A stretch of DNA of 64,000 bases from Pogostemon cablin (GCA_023678885.1 CM043002.1:2002022-2066021), one strand, 5' to 3'. Positions 21,600 to 35,900 are shown, counted from the stretch's first letter. Numbers and translations are program-made. The notes: generated by a model from the letters alone, not told the origin.

Positions 21600-22663
21600 A
21601 TGGATTCAATTACCTCTGCAAATCAAATTTCTTCCACACAATCCATCGCCCGCTAATACAAAAGAGTAGAGGCAGATTGGTTAATGAGGAGATAAATTTT
21701 ATCATTTCATCACCAACAAAATATTTGGAGCAATTAATTATTCATACAATCTTCTCTGTTCATCAATGGCTCTTCTCGTTATACCCCATAACAAAATATT
21801 TGGGCCTTTACTTTTTTTTATTTATGGGCCGATCCAGTGCCCAACTTTTCATGCCCAATTAATTCTCAAAAAGCAAATGGTGGGCCATTTCTTTTTAACT
21901 TACGGGCTGATCCAATGTTTTTTTCATTTGGGTAAAAGCCCAACTCAGACGTAAAACCCTTTTCTCACCCAATTAATTCTCAAAATTAGGGCAAGAATCG
22001 ATAGCAAACAACTTTTTTTAACTTACGGGCCGGTCCAATGTTTTTCTTTCTTTTTTGGAGCCCAACCCAGACGTAAAGCCCTTATTCACGCCCAATTAAT
22101 TCTCAAAATTAGGACAAGAATAGACAGCAAGTTTATGGGCCTTTTTCTTTTTTATTAAATTACAGGCCGAGACCCAATGTTTTTCTTTCTTTTTTGGTTA
22201 AAAGCCCAGCTCAGATGTAATGCCCTTATTCATGCCCTATTAATTCTGGCAAGAATTGATAAGAAATTAATGGGCTTTTTCAAAAAAAATTTATGAGCCG
22301 ATCAACTGTTATTATTAATCTTTTATGGGTAAAGGCCCAACTCAGACGTAAAGCCCTTATTCATGCTCAATTAATTCTAAAAACTAGGCAAGAAAGACAG
22401 AAAATTTATGGGCCTATCTTAATTTTAACTTATAGGCCGATCCAATGTTATCCTTTCTTGTTTTCGTAGAAGCCCAACTCACACGAAAGCCCTCATTCAC
22501 GCCCAATTAATTCTCAAAATTAGGGCTACCTTCCTCCAGAATTTCTGAGCGAGTTTCTTCTGTTATCCTTTTCCTTGTTCATGCAATCCCATTTCGGCTG
22601 TTTTAAGAAAATTAAACCGTTGGGATATACTGGTTCTGAGGATACACAGTTTACGATCTCGAG
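21600..22663. promoter_or_regulatory. Bidirectional promoter region between two divergent genes
   Basis: 1,064 bp separate the start codons of the minus-strand membrane-protein gene and the plus-strand DUF1764 gene. Most of it is the tandem array at 21,786-22,525, dense in TGGGCY and RGCCCA words. In plants TGGGCY (site II, bound by TCP factors) is typical of promoters of housekeeping genes for ribosomal and organellar proteins. Shared regulation of both genes is inferred. Confidence 0.6.
21786..22525. repeat. Six-unit tandem array carrying TGGGCY/RGCCCA motifs
   Basis: Each unit has the order (T)GGGCC, TTAACTTACGGGCC, GATCCAATG, T-rich tract, AGCCCAACTCAGACGTAAA, GCCCTTATTCA, CCCAATTAATTCTCAAAA. 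The AATTAATTCT landmark recurs at 21,857, 21,971, 22,094, 22,239, 22,369 and 22,505, a period of 114-145 bp. Units are diverged but order is kept. Confidence 0.88.
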
Positions 22664-23047
22664 ATGGGTAAGAAGAATTCATCCAAGAAGCCGCAGCTCA
22701 AACATTCGGACGAGGGTCAGAAGCCCTCTTTGAAGCCGAAGAAGAAGGGCAGTGAGATTGATGAAATTTTTACCGGAAAGAAGAGGAAGAAGCCTGAAAA
22801 CGATGAGAAGCCACCCAAAGTATCATCATCATCATCAGCTGCGGATGTGAAATCAAATGGCAAAACGAGGACAGTGAGAAATGAAGGTAAGAAGAGCAGG
22901 TCGAATGGGCCTGTGGAGCCCACGTCTCGGTCTCGAAAGAGAACTGCAGATGGGCTGACTTTGTATACAGAGGATGAATTAGGTTTGGGGAATCCTGATG
23001 CTGGAGGTACCCATTTGTGCCCTTTTGATTGTCAGTGCTGTTTTTGA
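22664..23047 (+). CDS. DUF1764 family protein (small basic, probably nuclear or nucleolar)
   Basis: Complete intronless frame of 127 residues. The family's marks are present: GSEIDEIFTGKKRKKPE at 29-45 and the C-terminal block RTADGLTLYTEDELGLGNPD (93-112), closing in AGGTHLCPFDCQCCF (113-127) with four cysteines at the end. The middle is Lys/Ser-rich and disordered, with several basic stretches that could act as nuclear signals. Eukaryote-wide family; molecular role not established. The length is normal for plant members. The ATG follows CTCGAG directly and no earlier in-frame ATG is needed. Confidence 0.93.
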   Translation: MGKKNSSKKPQLKHSDEGQKPSLKPKKKGSEIDEIFTGKKRKKPENDEKPPKVSSSSSAADVKSNGKTRTVRNEGKKSRSNGPVEPTSRSRKRTADGLTLYTEDELGLGNPDAGGTHLCPFDCQCCF

Positions 23048-24604
23048 TACAATTCAGATTGTTAATAATCTTGATGCATCTCAGTTTTGATCATTGTCAT
23101 GTAATTTGTTACGTTGATGTAGTGAGAAAGATGAGTTTTTTTTTCCTTTTTCTACATTCTTTAGTGTTCTTAAAGATGCTTATAGCCTTATATGATGGAG
23201 TAGAACAGAAATTTACAGAAAAATAATGATTTTTATGCGTTTTGTTTCATAGAAGTAGTGGGAGAGTTGAGTAATCTGCTACTACATGTTAGAATGTGCT
23301 TTCTTTTTTTTATTGTCTGAAATTAAATTGAATACTACTAAATGTGAAAATTTCTTTACAGTTAACATGTTATTTGTTACTCTTCATTATATAATGACAA
23401 AAAGTGGGTGTTTGGCCAACCTTTTTTTAGAGATGTTTTAAGCCTGTAGGGAGTTCTTGGAGTAAAAGATGCTAGATCTTACTTGTGTGAAAAAAAGTTA
23501 ATGTGTTTGAATGAAATGGGATATTTGAACTTTTGATATGTCTTGAATTTAGCCCAAACTGAAGGAGTTTGTTTATGTGTGCTTTTAGCTTTGTAGCTAG
23601 TAAATCTTGATGTTCTAAATGATAAAACCTTAAGTTTCAAACTGCCTTCCAGAGAGAGACTGTTATTTTCACACAGAAAGTTACCCATTACTCCTACTCC
23701 ATCCATGGTACACACGAGATGATCATTTCATGGCTATTGAGAACGAATTAAATCAGATGGTTCTATTTCTCAATCTTTCTGACTTGCTCCTACGGAACCA
23801 AGGTTGAAAAGATTGAGAAAATCAGTCATTCACAACCTCTGATGAAGGATTCCTCGAAAAGTTAAGGATTAGAGTGTAAGAAAAGTTATTTTTAACTAAT
23901 TTTATTGACTTCTCCGGTGTTTAATGTAGTCTTTTTCGACAATAAAATAAAGTGTAATGCATGATATGCATGTTGGGTGAAAGTAGTATTTATTAAATTA
24001 AAGTACTTTTGGTTATTCAAGGGTGAATTTCCTTCTTTTTGGTGGTGCAAATTAATGTGGGACTAACGACAATGGAAAGTTTGCATATTGTTCCGAAAGT
24101 AGTACTTATATTAGTGAACTCGATCGGATGTGAGAAGTGTTTTGGTCTGGGACGATGGCGGTGGTTTCTTTAGATGAAGTCTGGAGTTCTGTAAACAATT
24201 TATTACTTCATATCATATTGAAATTATTCTGTTCTTGAACTTGAGCTTTTCGTTAAGTTATTGTAAACATTTTCATGAAATGATGCAAACGGATCTTTAG
24301 GAAATTGATATTGTTATAATAGGTTTGTTTTTTCTGGGTTTGTTTCAAGTGATCTTCAAGTACTTTACCATTTTCAGATCATCATTCATGCCAAAATATG
24401 TTTACAGATCATGCTGATATTTATGTCTTCAACTCCAAACATTTACTAAACTGTGATTGATATTCAGAAATTTGGGGTAAATTGATGGATATTTGTATTT
24501 TCTTTCAAGTATCGATTTATCAAATCAATGTCGGTTAAAACAAATAATTAATATAATACATAAAAAATCATTGTGAGATCTGGATTTTTGTTTTGATAAA
24601 TTGG
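23048..24604. other. 3' flank of the DUF1764 gene; non-coding
   Basis: Moderately AT-rich, no frame with coding character and no repeat recognised. A 3' untranslated region probably occupies the first few hundred bases. Confidence 0.4.
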
Positions 24605-25828
24605 GTCCCAGGTATAGTTGTCAAGTGGGCTGGGCCGGGCCAGCCCGGTTCAGGCCCACCTAAACCCACATATTTAGTGGGCCGTGCTGGGTTGGGCTCA
24701 CCTTGTAACAGGCTGGGTTGAGCCGGGCTTTTTTTAAAAATCATGGGCCCAGCTCAGCACATGTAACGAGCTGGTCGTGGGCTGAGCCGGGCTAAACGGG
24801 CTGGGCTACATGGGCCGAATTGATGGGCCCGGTGGGCTATGTTAATGAAAATTATTTTAATTCTAATTTATTAAATGTTTAGACTATAAAAATAATAGTA
24901 ATAATAATAGTATAATACTCCCTCCGTCTCTCAAAGTATTTCACACTTTCTTTTTTCATTCGTCCCTCAAAGTATTTCAAACTTTACTTTTATTAAATTT
25001 GGTAAAAATACATTACAATAATACACACTTTTTACACACATCCCAATATAATACTTACTTTTTCACATCTTCCAACAACTTTACACACCTTTTTCATAAC
25101 TTTTCACACTTTTTTCATTAAATCAACTAAAATATATATTCTCTTTCTTACTTTATACATAAAAATACAAAATTTTCTTAAACTTCGCGCACATCAATAC
25201 GTGAAATATTTATTAGGATGGAGGGAGTATACATTATGATATTGCTACATTCATCAATATAATTATTATGAAAAATAATTATTAATTAAATGTATTTAAT
25301 TTTTTTATGGAATTTTTGTATAATGATGTAATGTAAAGAAGATATCAACTTAATATTTTATAAACAATTTATTTTATAATTACAAAATTTTAAATTTTCA
25401 TAATATAGAATTTGATTTTTAGAAATTTATCATTATTAAATAAATATATTTTCTATATTTTATCAAGTGGGCCGAATTGGCCCGTCATGGCCCGAGATGG
25501 GTTGAGCTGGGCTTTTCGTGGGCTGGCCGGGCTGGATTTTCTAAAAAAATTTAGCCCACTTGGGGCCCATAATAACACATGAAATTCGGCTCATTTAGCC
25601 CACGTTACTAACGGGTTGGACCTGGGCCATGACCGGTCTAGGTTGAGTTAGGCTTTTCGTGGGCTGGATTTTCTAAAAAATTTTAGCCCACTTGGGACCC
25701 ATAATAACACATGAAATTCGGCTCATTTAGCCCACGTTACTAACGGGTTGGGCCTGGGCTAGCCCATGACGAGCTGGGCCTGAGCTGGGTCGAGCTGGCC
25801 CGGCCCACTTGACAACTATAGTCCCAAG
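24605..25828. mobile_element. hAT-type non-autonomous element with 8-bp target duplication
   Basis: The element is 24,613-25,820. The flanks are GTCCCAGG (24,605-24,612) and GTCCCAAG (25,821-25,828), 7 of 8 matching. Ends are inverted repeats starting TATAGTTGTCAAGTGGGC and continuing as GGGCCGGGCC-rich sequence. TAG-type ends followed by GTCAA plus GGGCC runs and 8-bp duplications are typical of plant hAT elements. Inside, a segment is duplicated in tandem (about 25,518-25,629 and 25,651-25,757), and a Stowaway-type MITE is inserted. No transposase frame. Confidence 0.87.
24916..25229. mobile_element. Stowaway-type MITE nested in the hAT element
   Basis: The element is 24,918-25,227, starting CTCCCTCCGTCTCTCAAAGT and ending ATGGAGGGAG, with TA on both sides (24,916-24,917 and 25,228-25,229). 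The CTCCCTCCGTCCC-type end is the Stowaway (Tc1/mariner) signature. Confidence 0.92.
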
Positions 25829-26968
25829 TTGCAGGCAAAAGTCGAATGTTGATAGTAATTTTTTGGGTTTTGTAAAAAAAATCACGAACTTTACTGCAAA
25901 TTAATCCCTACTTTTGAAAAATTGAAAAAAAAAATCACTACCTTTAAAAAATCATACATTTAGTCACAAATTGAGTTTATTTTGCAACAATACTTAAAGA
26001 CCTAATTTTTTCTGCAATTTCTCAAAAGTAAGAATTAATTTACATAGGAGCAAGATTCGTAGTTTTTTTTTTCAATTAACCCCAACTCTATATTGAAATT
26101 TAGGAACAAAGTAATTATTCCAATTCGAACCAAAATAATTTTTTATTTTATATTATATTTTGTCAGGTAAATAAGCAATACAAATGCTCTTCCACACCGA
26201 GTACATCAATCCTTTATATTCATTTATTTGTCATTCCTTTTCAAATAATAATAATAATAAATATGGAAACACATTTAATTCATATTATACCCTGAATGCA
26301 TCACCTTAAAATAAGGTGCGAATGATACAATCAACCAACAAATGAAAAGTTTTGTAGAATTTTCTGGTTTAAATTCATAGTAAAAGAAAACCATACAAAA
26401 TAATGTTGAAAATGCAAAGACTAATGAGATATATCATTTAAGAATCAAGTGTACGAAGCTAGTCCCAAAACGGGAGGCATTTTGTACAATCCATACATAC
26501 ATATATGTATGCATGCATATATAAATGTATCCTATAGTTTCCACTTCCTATTATCCACAAATCAAAGAATCAAATGCATGTGCACAATGCATTACTTAAC
26601 TTCTATCTCTCTACGAAACTGGGAGAGAGAGACGAATCTCTCTCTCTCTCTCTCTCTCTATATGCACAAGAAGTTACACCACCAACCAATTTTAATATGC
26701 CTCGACCCTCAATTCTTATCTAAAATTTCTTTCAATTATGTGACAGGTAAATTACGGACCCATATCGGAGGGAAGGAAAGCGAATAGCAAACCAGAGTCG
26801 TTTCGTGTAGGGGCGACTTCCCTTTCTTTCACCAATTAAAAACGCTTCATTTTTCGTGCACCAAAATAACAATCCCTGAGCTAGGGAGAAGGCTCAGGCA
26901 CCCATTTGGCATCTTAGTTGTAGATGCTAAATAGATTGCTATGCAAAATGTGGCTAAGTAAGGTGATG
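25829..26968. other. Intergenic DNA downstream of exportin-7
   Basis: Contains AAT (26,246-26,260) and CT (26,637-26,659) microsatellites. The stretch just before 26,969 is the probable exportin-7 3' untranslated region. No gene is seen. Confidence 0.45.
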
Positions 26969-29900
26969 CTACTTCACGCGGAAATCAGTCCTGAATACAG
27001 TCAGATTTTGTGTAAACTTGTCCCTGTTCTTTGATTCCAAGCCTCGGCCAATATCTGTCATCAATTTATCGAAACAAGAAGCAAGTCGTTGGTGCTGATC
27101 GGCAGGCTGCAAGGTAAAGAAAATGAGATCAATATGCAATGACATCTGCTTGATGATATGCAATGCGTTGTCGTAAAGACAGAATACAAGGTCTTATCCT
27201 GCCAAGGACTGAAAATATAAGGCATGTAATGATGACGTGCATAGATTACAAAGAGTCAAACATGGTGGATATATGGTCAATCATTCTAGCAAGATTTTTT
27301 TTTTCCTCAAAGAAATATAGAAATGGCTAATGATGTAGATTACACGCTATGTGCCATTAAATAGCTCAGGATTTACCTGAGAGGCCAAAATTTGAGTCTT
27401 CAAGTTTGTAAACATCTGCATAAATGTAATGTTCATCAGATCTATTGCCAACATATTAATAATATTGAAAAACACACAAGGGAAGCTTAAATATACTCCC
27501 TCCGTCGCATTTTGCTTTTTTGCACGTGGATTAAGGAGTATTATTATTTAGTGTGTAGTGGGTAGTTGTATTAGTGGGAGTGTGGACCCCATATTTTAAT
27601 TGTATTAGTGGGTGAGTGTGGGACCCAAGTATATAAAAAAGGAAAGAATACCCTTTGGGTGGGACCACCAAAATGGAAAAAAGAGACCTTTGGTGTGGGA
27701 CGGAGGGAGTCAAAAATTATGGCACGATAAAATTCTGAATGTGAGTAGTACAAGAACTTCTAATGTAATATCAATATTTGATCATAACTTTCACAGGATA
27801 CATTTCTCGTTGTTTTCAAAAATACAAGGAAAAACAGACTAAAAGCAACACCTAAAACATGGAACATGTTAAAAAGGAAGAAACTGGAAAATTATAGAGG
27901 ATGCAAGTATGCAATCAACTTTCAAACAAAATAACATAATCACAGACTAATTGCACACCAAGTTCAACTATAATAAACCTTCAATATCTCATATAACATG
28001 AAACAAGTAATAATAAAAGTAAAGGAACAGCTACCTGTTCATTTATAAGCATCAAGCTCAACATTGGCCTACTAAGACTCCATTGGTTGGTGCAGTCCTC
28101 AAATAAAACAATCTCAAAGAGAGTTTTGAGTATCTGAGAAAGATAAAGCTTTTTTAAGTTAGAATACAACAGAAAATAAAGTCTGATAATCAAAAGCGAG
28201 TCTTGTACCCACAAAAAAAAGAGAGCGAAATCAATGTAGTCTAAGTGTAGAACTGTAATGGTTGTCAAAGCTTCTACTAAATCAGTAACTATTCTCAGAG
28301 TCTGAAAGATTGCTGAAATGAGTTTGTTGATCGATTGATTGATTAATTATTCCACAAAAGAGTAGCAAAACCTAATATACCTAGTAGCAAATATTTGCAA
28401 CATAATCCTTTTAGTACATTAGATCCAGCCAAAGTATTGCATGTAAATAGATAGAATCCTAAGCTCTTCTTTTCTAAAGTTCAATTTCAAGAAAAACTTA
28501 GAAACATCAGCCACTGAATATACATATTCTCACACTCAAATCTGCCCTAATATCAGATCATGCTACTATAGAAAGCCATCTGAGAGGCGAACCAAAATAG
28601 TTCATGAAAAATAATCCACAAATAAAATAATGCTAAGTTCCAGTAGTCTAAGAGAAGATATTGCATTAAGGAAATGCAATTCATCCTAAACAAAATGACT
28701 GAAAATATAACGTCAAAAACAAAAGGTTAAAACTCACTAAAAAAATCAAAAACATACTTCAGGAAGCAGTGCAGGGCATTCTGCAATGTGCCTGGCAAGA
28801 TTAACTGCAGCTGGGGATGTGGGTGCCTCTCCCATGGTAATGTTATTGAAATAGAAAGCAGCCAAATTATCAATTGCAGATGCACACTGCCATAAAGATA
28901 ATTATAATATTCAGTAGACCATCTTGAGGTGCTAGACTCAACATACTAAAAAAATTCAATCTACAAAATAAAGTTGTCAGAAAGAATGAATACAAATTAG
29001 TCTACACATAGCACCCTTGGAAATTGACCAGACAAATGGATCATATGCAATCACAAAAGTAATGAGAGACTGAAGGGCGGGCAGCAAAAATTATGCAAAT
29101 CACAAGCTTTGATCAAAGTAGAGAAATATATGTACCAGCAGAAGAGATATTGTCGTACTGTATAAATTGATAACATTCAACTAGTACAATAAAATATCAT
29201 TAAAATTTAATAAAGCACTGCCAAATCCCAATGATGCATACAAAAGCTGATGCCCATATTTATAACGGAAGTTTCATACACACATGACTCCTCAAGAATT
29301 TTTAGCACTGAAAACAGGAATTAAAACAAGTGTTTGTAGAACACTTATATCCTTTCAAAATCGTCCTGAAATTATAGGTTATAGAGCCACAAATTTCTGA
29401 GACTATGTAAAATCTTGGGAAAACACAGCAAAATAACAATTCCCATTTAAATTCTGGAAGGACATTAACGAAAAAATAATAATAATTAAAAAATAATAAT
29501 AATAATAATAAATAATAATAATAAGTCTCTTGTGAGACGGTCGTGAGACAGGTCAACCCATTACTAAAGTATGCTTATTATATATTTAAAGTATGTTTTT
29601 TTGTAGTTAAAGTATGTTTTAATAATGAATCATATTATAACACCATAAAATCATACTTTAATTCATAATTCATTATACTTTATAAAACATACTTTAACAA
29701 TAATTAAACATACTTTATTAATAAAATAGACATACTTTAACCGGTCTCACAAGCTGTCTCACATAATTAAGGTCTCACATAATACTCCCTCCATCCCATA
29801 AAATGGAATATTTAAAAATTAATAATAATTACACAAACCACATCTTATCAGAAACCTTACAAATATTTAAGCACCAGTACAACCACCCTAAGCCTTCACA

Positions 29901-32900
29901 TTGCTTCTAACTTCTAAGTGAGTAAAAGCTGACATAAATGGTTCAAATGGGAGATCCAATCACCTTAATGCTTAAATGTAGTTCACATAAATTTATCAAG
30001 GCCTCATATCAATAAAGTCCAACAGACCAAACTCAATTAGAGAATCGTTGCCAAGTTACATAAGTGCTAACAAATCACAGAGAAACAATACAAAACAATA
30101 GTCACATTTTCCCAACATCATATCTTAAAGAAACCAAAACTAATAGATAAGTCTTGTCATGGAAGTTCACTACATAATCAAGTACAAGTTTTCTATCAAC
30201 GATGACTGGACAAGATAGATGTCGGAGTCTGTTGAATTACTGTGATAAATTCAATAGACAGTCACTTTCATATTGGCCATTGGCATGTGCCTCATATAGA
30301 GAGGAGAAAATAGGGGTGTCTGAAGGTTGTGATTCATTCTAAATGTTCAGCCTAGTAAATGCTGGAGTATATTTTATTATGGTGGAAACAGAATGAGTCG
30401 GGTAAGAACAGGCTAGTTATACATGAACATACTCAACACCTGTATACATAAAACAAATTGATGGATACCATCATGATGACTGAATAGGAGAGCTCCATCA
30501 TAAGGAGGTGGTGATACTCAATTAGTGGAAAAATTTAAAAGACTGCATTTGTATTGAACATTGGACATGTGCCATTCAAATATAGTGGAAAGATAGGGGT
30601 GTTGAGGGCTGTGATTCTTCCTAATTTTTCAACCAAGAAAATGCTATATGCTTATAATGGTAGAAAAATAATAAGCTGTGGTGAGTGCATATTCAAGCTA
30701 TGCAAATACCCACTGAGGCACTAAATTCTCTTTTTCCAACAAGCTAGAGCCCGGGCCTAGATGGGTTTTGACATAACAGAGAAGATTGTGATGCATAAAA
30801 ATATTTGAGTTGGTCTAACATGAATGCATTGTAAGTACACCTGGGTCAAAATTGAAATCAATTTGAGAAAAGCAACAAAGCCCTAAGAGCAAAGCATTAA
30901 AACCAAAGGGCAACTCCTTAAAAGTGCAATTAGGTGTACGTACACCCACCCAGTTGTACATAGATCAGAGTGTAATATAAAACTTTTCCATATTAAAAAA
31001 ACTGAAAGATCAGCATTTCAAGAGTAGATATGACATGAACACGACATTAATGTTCATAAAGCTACAGAAGCAGGAAGAAAGTAGAATATTGTTGAAGGCA
31101 TGCATAAAACATTGCATTCAAATTCATAGGGTTACAACAGCAGAAGGGAAAAGAATCAGTGTCATATGCTTAGCAAACTTAAGAGATACGCTGTAAATAT
31201 TGTGATCAATGCAAAAATGATGATATGATCAGGAATGTTTCATCACACAAACCTGTGAAGATATACCAGCATCAAGACCTTTAAGACCCGATTCAAGAGA
31301 ACCAACAATGTGCATGAAGGTGTGAGTATCAAGACTCAATATAAAAAGAAGGTGGCTATTAAACATGACCTCCACAAACGCAAAGTATGCCCTTGTTAAC
31401 TGCAAAAAAGAGGAACTTTTGAGAATATCACTAACTGAATCTGATTAAGAAAAAAAGGTAAAAACCAAATATGGATACAAATACTCTGTCTGAAAAGACA
31501 TGCTCAATGGTTTCAATCACTTATGACACTGCAAGGACCAAGGGGGATTATTTGAAAGAACACATACACCCTAGTAAATAAACAAAATAAAAAGCAATGA
31601 AAGTTGCTTCTCAATGGTTTGCTGTAAATAAACACTTCAAGGATATGCTTCTCAATGGTTTGCTGTAAATAAATAAAATGAAAGGCAATGAAAGTTGCAA
31701 TTGGTTTTTATATTTTGAATTTGTAAGTGAGAGAAGGGAGGACGCTTCCTACTGCTTGAACAAAGCCACGTCATTATCTTACAGACATTAGACACAAAAG
31801 CAGGCAAAGCTAAAAAGTTGAGAAAAGCATACACTTCAAGCAAAAACTACAAATCCTTCCAAAAAGGGTGATGTATTATAACGAACCTTCCTGTAAGCCA
31901 AAATGTCAGCTAGTGGAATTGACAGGGTCATCTTAAGAGAAATATCAAGAGCATCAGCAAGTGCTCTATCACCATAGAGTTCGAACACCCCAAAGTTGAC
32001 ATAATTTCCAGCAAGCGCTGTCATTTTATTGACAGAATAAAATCAGAGGAAAACAAAAGGGAAGATAAGATATAATACACCTGCATAAATCTGGTATATT
32101 GTCTGTTCAATTAGTGGGACTGTGGGCCAAGACAGAACATCAAAAGTTTTAGCTCATCAAGGAAGTGATACATCTAAGAGGACCGTGTTTACTAATTCTG
32201 ATAAACAAATTTGTGACGTTCAACTAAATGATGAAAACGAAGGTGTAGCGATCCAAATTAGTAATTCTAATTTCTAATAACAATTTTTAACTTGCAACCA
32301 AGTTGAGTGTTCTCATACAAAGAACAAGTCCAGCATCAGCGACAAAGTAGGTATAGCTTTTGTCTATATCATATTGGCTCAACTGCCACTGACATTTAAC
32401 AAATTACATATGGTTGCATGCGAATTACAAGTGATCTGACACGTGAATATATGTGCATCAGTTCCACGAAGAAGTAGTGTGGAAGGGCATATAAGTGTGG
32501 CCAACCTTTACCTTCGACAATGATTTTGGGTAAAGTTAGGGCTCCCAGCTTATATACCTAATAATTTGGTTCAACCTGCCAAATTTGAATGTACTAAATA
32601 ACGGTGGCTGGCCAAGAGGTTGCCATCCTCAACATCCAATTAGGAGGGGGATGGATTATCACGAATATCCCACATCGGTTCCACATGAAATGTGAGAGTG
32701 GATATGTATGCGGGTCGGGGTCATTTTTTTTCCCATGGTTCGGGTTATGTTAGGCTCCTTAGCTTATATACCAAACATCATTAAAGTACACACCAACATC
32801 TTGAAACAATATGATTCAATATCTAGAATTGTGAAAAGAGTGGAACACTCACATGCATACTGAAACTCTTGCACCAAGAATATTATTATAAGTTGCCTCT

Positions 32901-35900
32901 AAATCAGATGGCCAAATAAGCACATCGCCATACCACTAGGCATAGTCTTGACACAATAAATAGAACCTTCACATTTAATTTTTTGCATAGAGAAATGTGA
33001 GGCAATGAATTTTTGACCCAAGGCCTATCACTTGACCAACTCTAATTAACATGGCGTTATCTTATAACTAAGATTGTCTGAAACGAAAATTGTTTTACAT
33101 TTAATAACTCTGTCTCCACCAGTACAGAAATAAACTTGAATGAATAACAAACTTAAAATAATTGTAAATAAAGACCATAAAAATAGAAGAAAGATAAAGA
33201 CTCTTACCTCTGGAAAGAATAGTCAAGGAAATCCAAATCCCCTTGTATTTGGAACCATATATATCACTAGTGCTTGGAACTGACAAAATTCTTGTGCCAT
33301 ATGCAATTAGTAATTTACTGACTTCTCGGAAAAGAAGAATCCCATTTGGAGATGAAGTATCAAAAGTCAAACGCTGAGCTTTGTTCAACACAAACTCGGA
33401 CATGAATTTCAGTAGTGGTGTTGTGACCTAAATAAATGCAAGGTCATACTTTTATCCAAGCAAAAAAGAAACAGATAACTGTGACATAGATTTGCACAGT
33501 AAAGATTCAACAAGAAGCTCTCTGCCTTGTAAGAAGTCCGAGTATATTTGTTTAAGGGGTTGAGGTATTAATAGAATTGAGAACACAAAAGGGTGTTTGG
33601 TGTCATGGGATGATTCCATAAACATTGGACTCATATCCCAAAATTTGGGAATGAACCATTCCAAACCATTTAGACAGGAATGACTTTCATTTTTTAATAA
33701 AAAAAGATCAATTTTTTTATATCTCTCATTTTTTAGTATTTCAAAACACTTGCAGGGGTAAAGATAGTCATCCCCCAACATCAACCAAACAATTTAATTA
33801 TAATGAGTTACAATCACAGCCACGCCTATCATTCCTCTTCACAAACCAATAACCCCTCAATCACAACCTTGTGATTTCATCAATATAAGAGAATTAGAGA
33901 AGTTACGTTCATTCCTTTCATTCCTTTTGAGATGGCATCCTATGTTTCTATTATTAAATTTATCAGGAAAATTTCCATACCCAAGAAGGTTCAACTTTAT
34001 TTACGGTTGAGAGTGCTGGTAAGTCGCTCACCAGTGAATCAATACAAAAATTTTCCATGAGCTTGACCAGACCAGATCAGATCTACAATCAGCCTGGTCC
34101 ATCTGGTTAGGAAGAAATAGTAGAATCTTTGAGAATAAAGAGGATTCCCCGGAGAAGTTATGGAACAAGCTTGGGTATACTTGGGGGATTTCTAACCATA
34201 GAGATTCTACAACATCTTTGTTTGATTAAAAAGGATACAATTGTTGTTTTTTAGTTTGACGTGAATGCTACAGACAAACACCATGTCCACTGTATGTTAT
34301 AATCTATATAAATAAAGTTTCTTGTTTCTAATAAGGACTTGTTTCTAATAAGGGAAAAAAGGTATACATACATGTATATAAATAAAAAAGTGTTAGCACC
34401 AAAAATCTTCAACTAGTTGATTGAGTTTCACACTAACACTTGCTAGACCTAAATTCCATATTACTTGATTTGATGAACTAAAAAAAATCAACAAATAGCA
34501 ACCACTAATACTTTTGTTCTTCAATTAAGTTAGAAAGTGAGAAACATAAAACTTATAGAGAGTGACATACCTCCGGGGTGTCAGCCCAATGTGAGATTCC
34601 CCTTAGCAGAATTGGCATGTGAGCAGGATAAATCCAGTCAAAGAGAAGCCCATATGTTCTGCGGCTGAAACACAATAAAGAGAATAAGATGCATACCATA
34701 GTAATAACGCATGCACACGTGCTACGGCTTAAGTTCATCCGCACTAACCTGTTTGTGGCCATTGATATACCTCTTAGATCTCTCATCAATCCAATGAGAG
34801 CATATTTCACAGAATCAGTTCGGAACATGGACTCAGGAGTTGATTCCAAAGTGATGAATACCTACATGACAAAAAAAAAACATTGATTATATATGAAATA
34901 TAGAAACACCACAATTACCAAGATCATTAAAGACTATAGGACTTCTCAATTAAATCAAAAATTGATAACCACCCATTTCTTTTGTTCTCATAGCTTGCAA
35001 AGAAGTCATGGATTCCCTTCTGTTTATTATACAAAGGTTAAAATTGGACCTTGTATAAGAGGGTCAAAAGTAATGAATTGTTTTGCGCGTAAATCCTAAT
35101 TAATTTAAAGTCACGAGCCAGGGAGGGGTAGGCATGTATTTAACACCAGTTGATTCTTGTTAGTACGCTTAGGGAAAGAAAATCTCCAAAAGTGTTGTTA
35201 ATCTCTATTCTCTGCAATAATAGAGGTTTTTTTGGGTAGGAATCAAATAAAAAGTAACAAAGAGAATAAGTATACTTGCAGCAAAGGATCCATTGAAGTC
35301 TTAAACAGGGCTGCACTATCCTCCAGGAATATTAACCACCCAATGGTGTAGTAGAATGTTGTCCTGCTGCGGGAGCATCTATACTCTTCAAGAAATGGGA
35401 AATGCTCTCTCTAGATTTAGATAACAAGAAAAAACAACTTAAGTGAGGTCAAAATAAAAAAATAAAAAAGTGTAACTTAAAAGCTTTATCACTAACAAAT
35501 CATGGAAGAGAAAGGAGATCACTTGGAGATTTCTTACAGTGTGATTGCGTACTATGAACTTGACTGTGTCCAACTTGAGTAGCAGCTTTCCAGTCATATA
35601 ACTGCAAGATAATAACATGGATATACTTTACAGATATACCAAGAAAGTCAATCATTCATATCTTCTACAATACTGAAGAGCAACGAACCCAGATGCCAGC
35701 TCATTGAACAGACTCAGTGTTTGGTCAATAACTTCCTCACACTGCAATAAGGAACGTTTAAGATGAAGTAAATGGATATTTAAAAAACATTTACAAGAAA
35801 ACAAACAAAAAATATATATATACCTCTGTATAGCACTTGAGATTTGTAGCGATTTTCCGAACAAAAAAGTTCAACAGCAATAGATGATCATTAAGTCCAA

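Noticed and set aside
26449..26787. A 112-codon plus-strand frame downstream of exportin-7
   Set aside because: Its codons come from a CT microsatellite and low-complexity sequence; no family resemblance.
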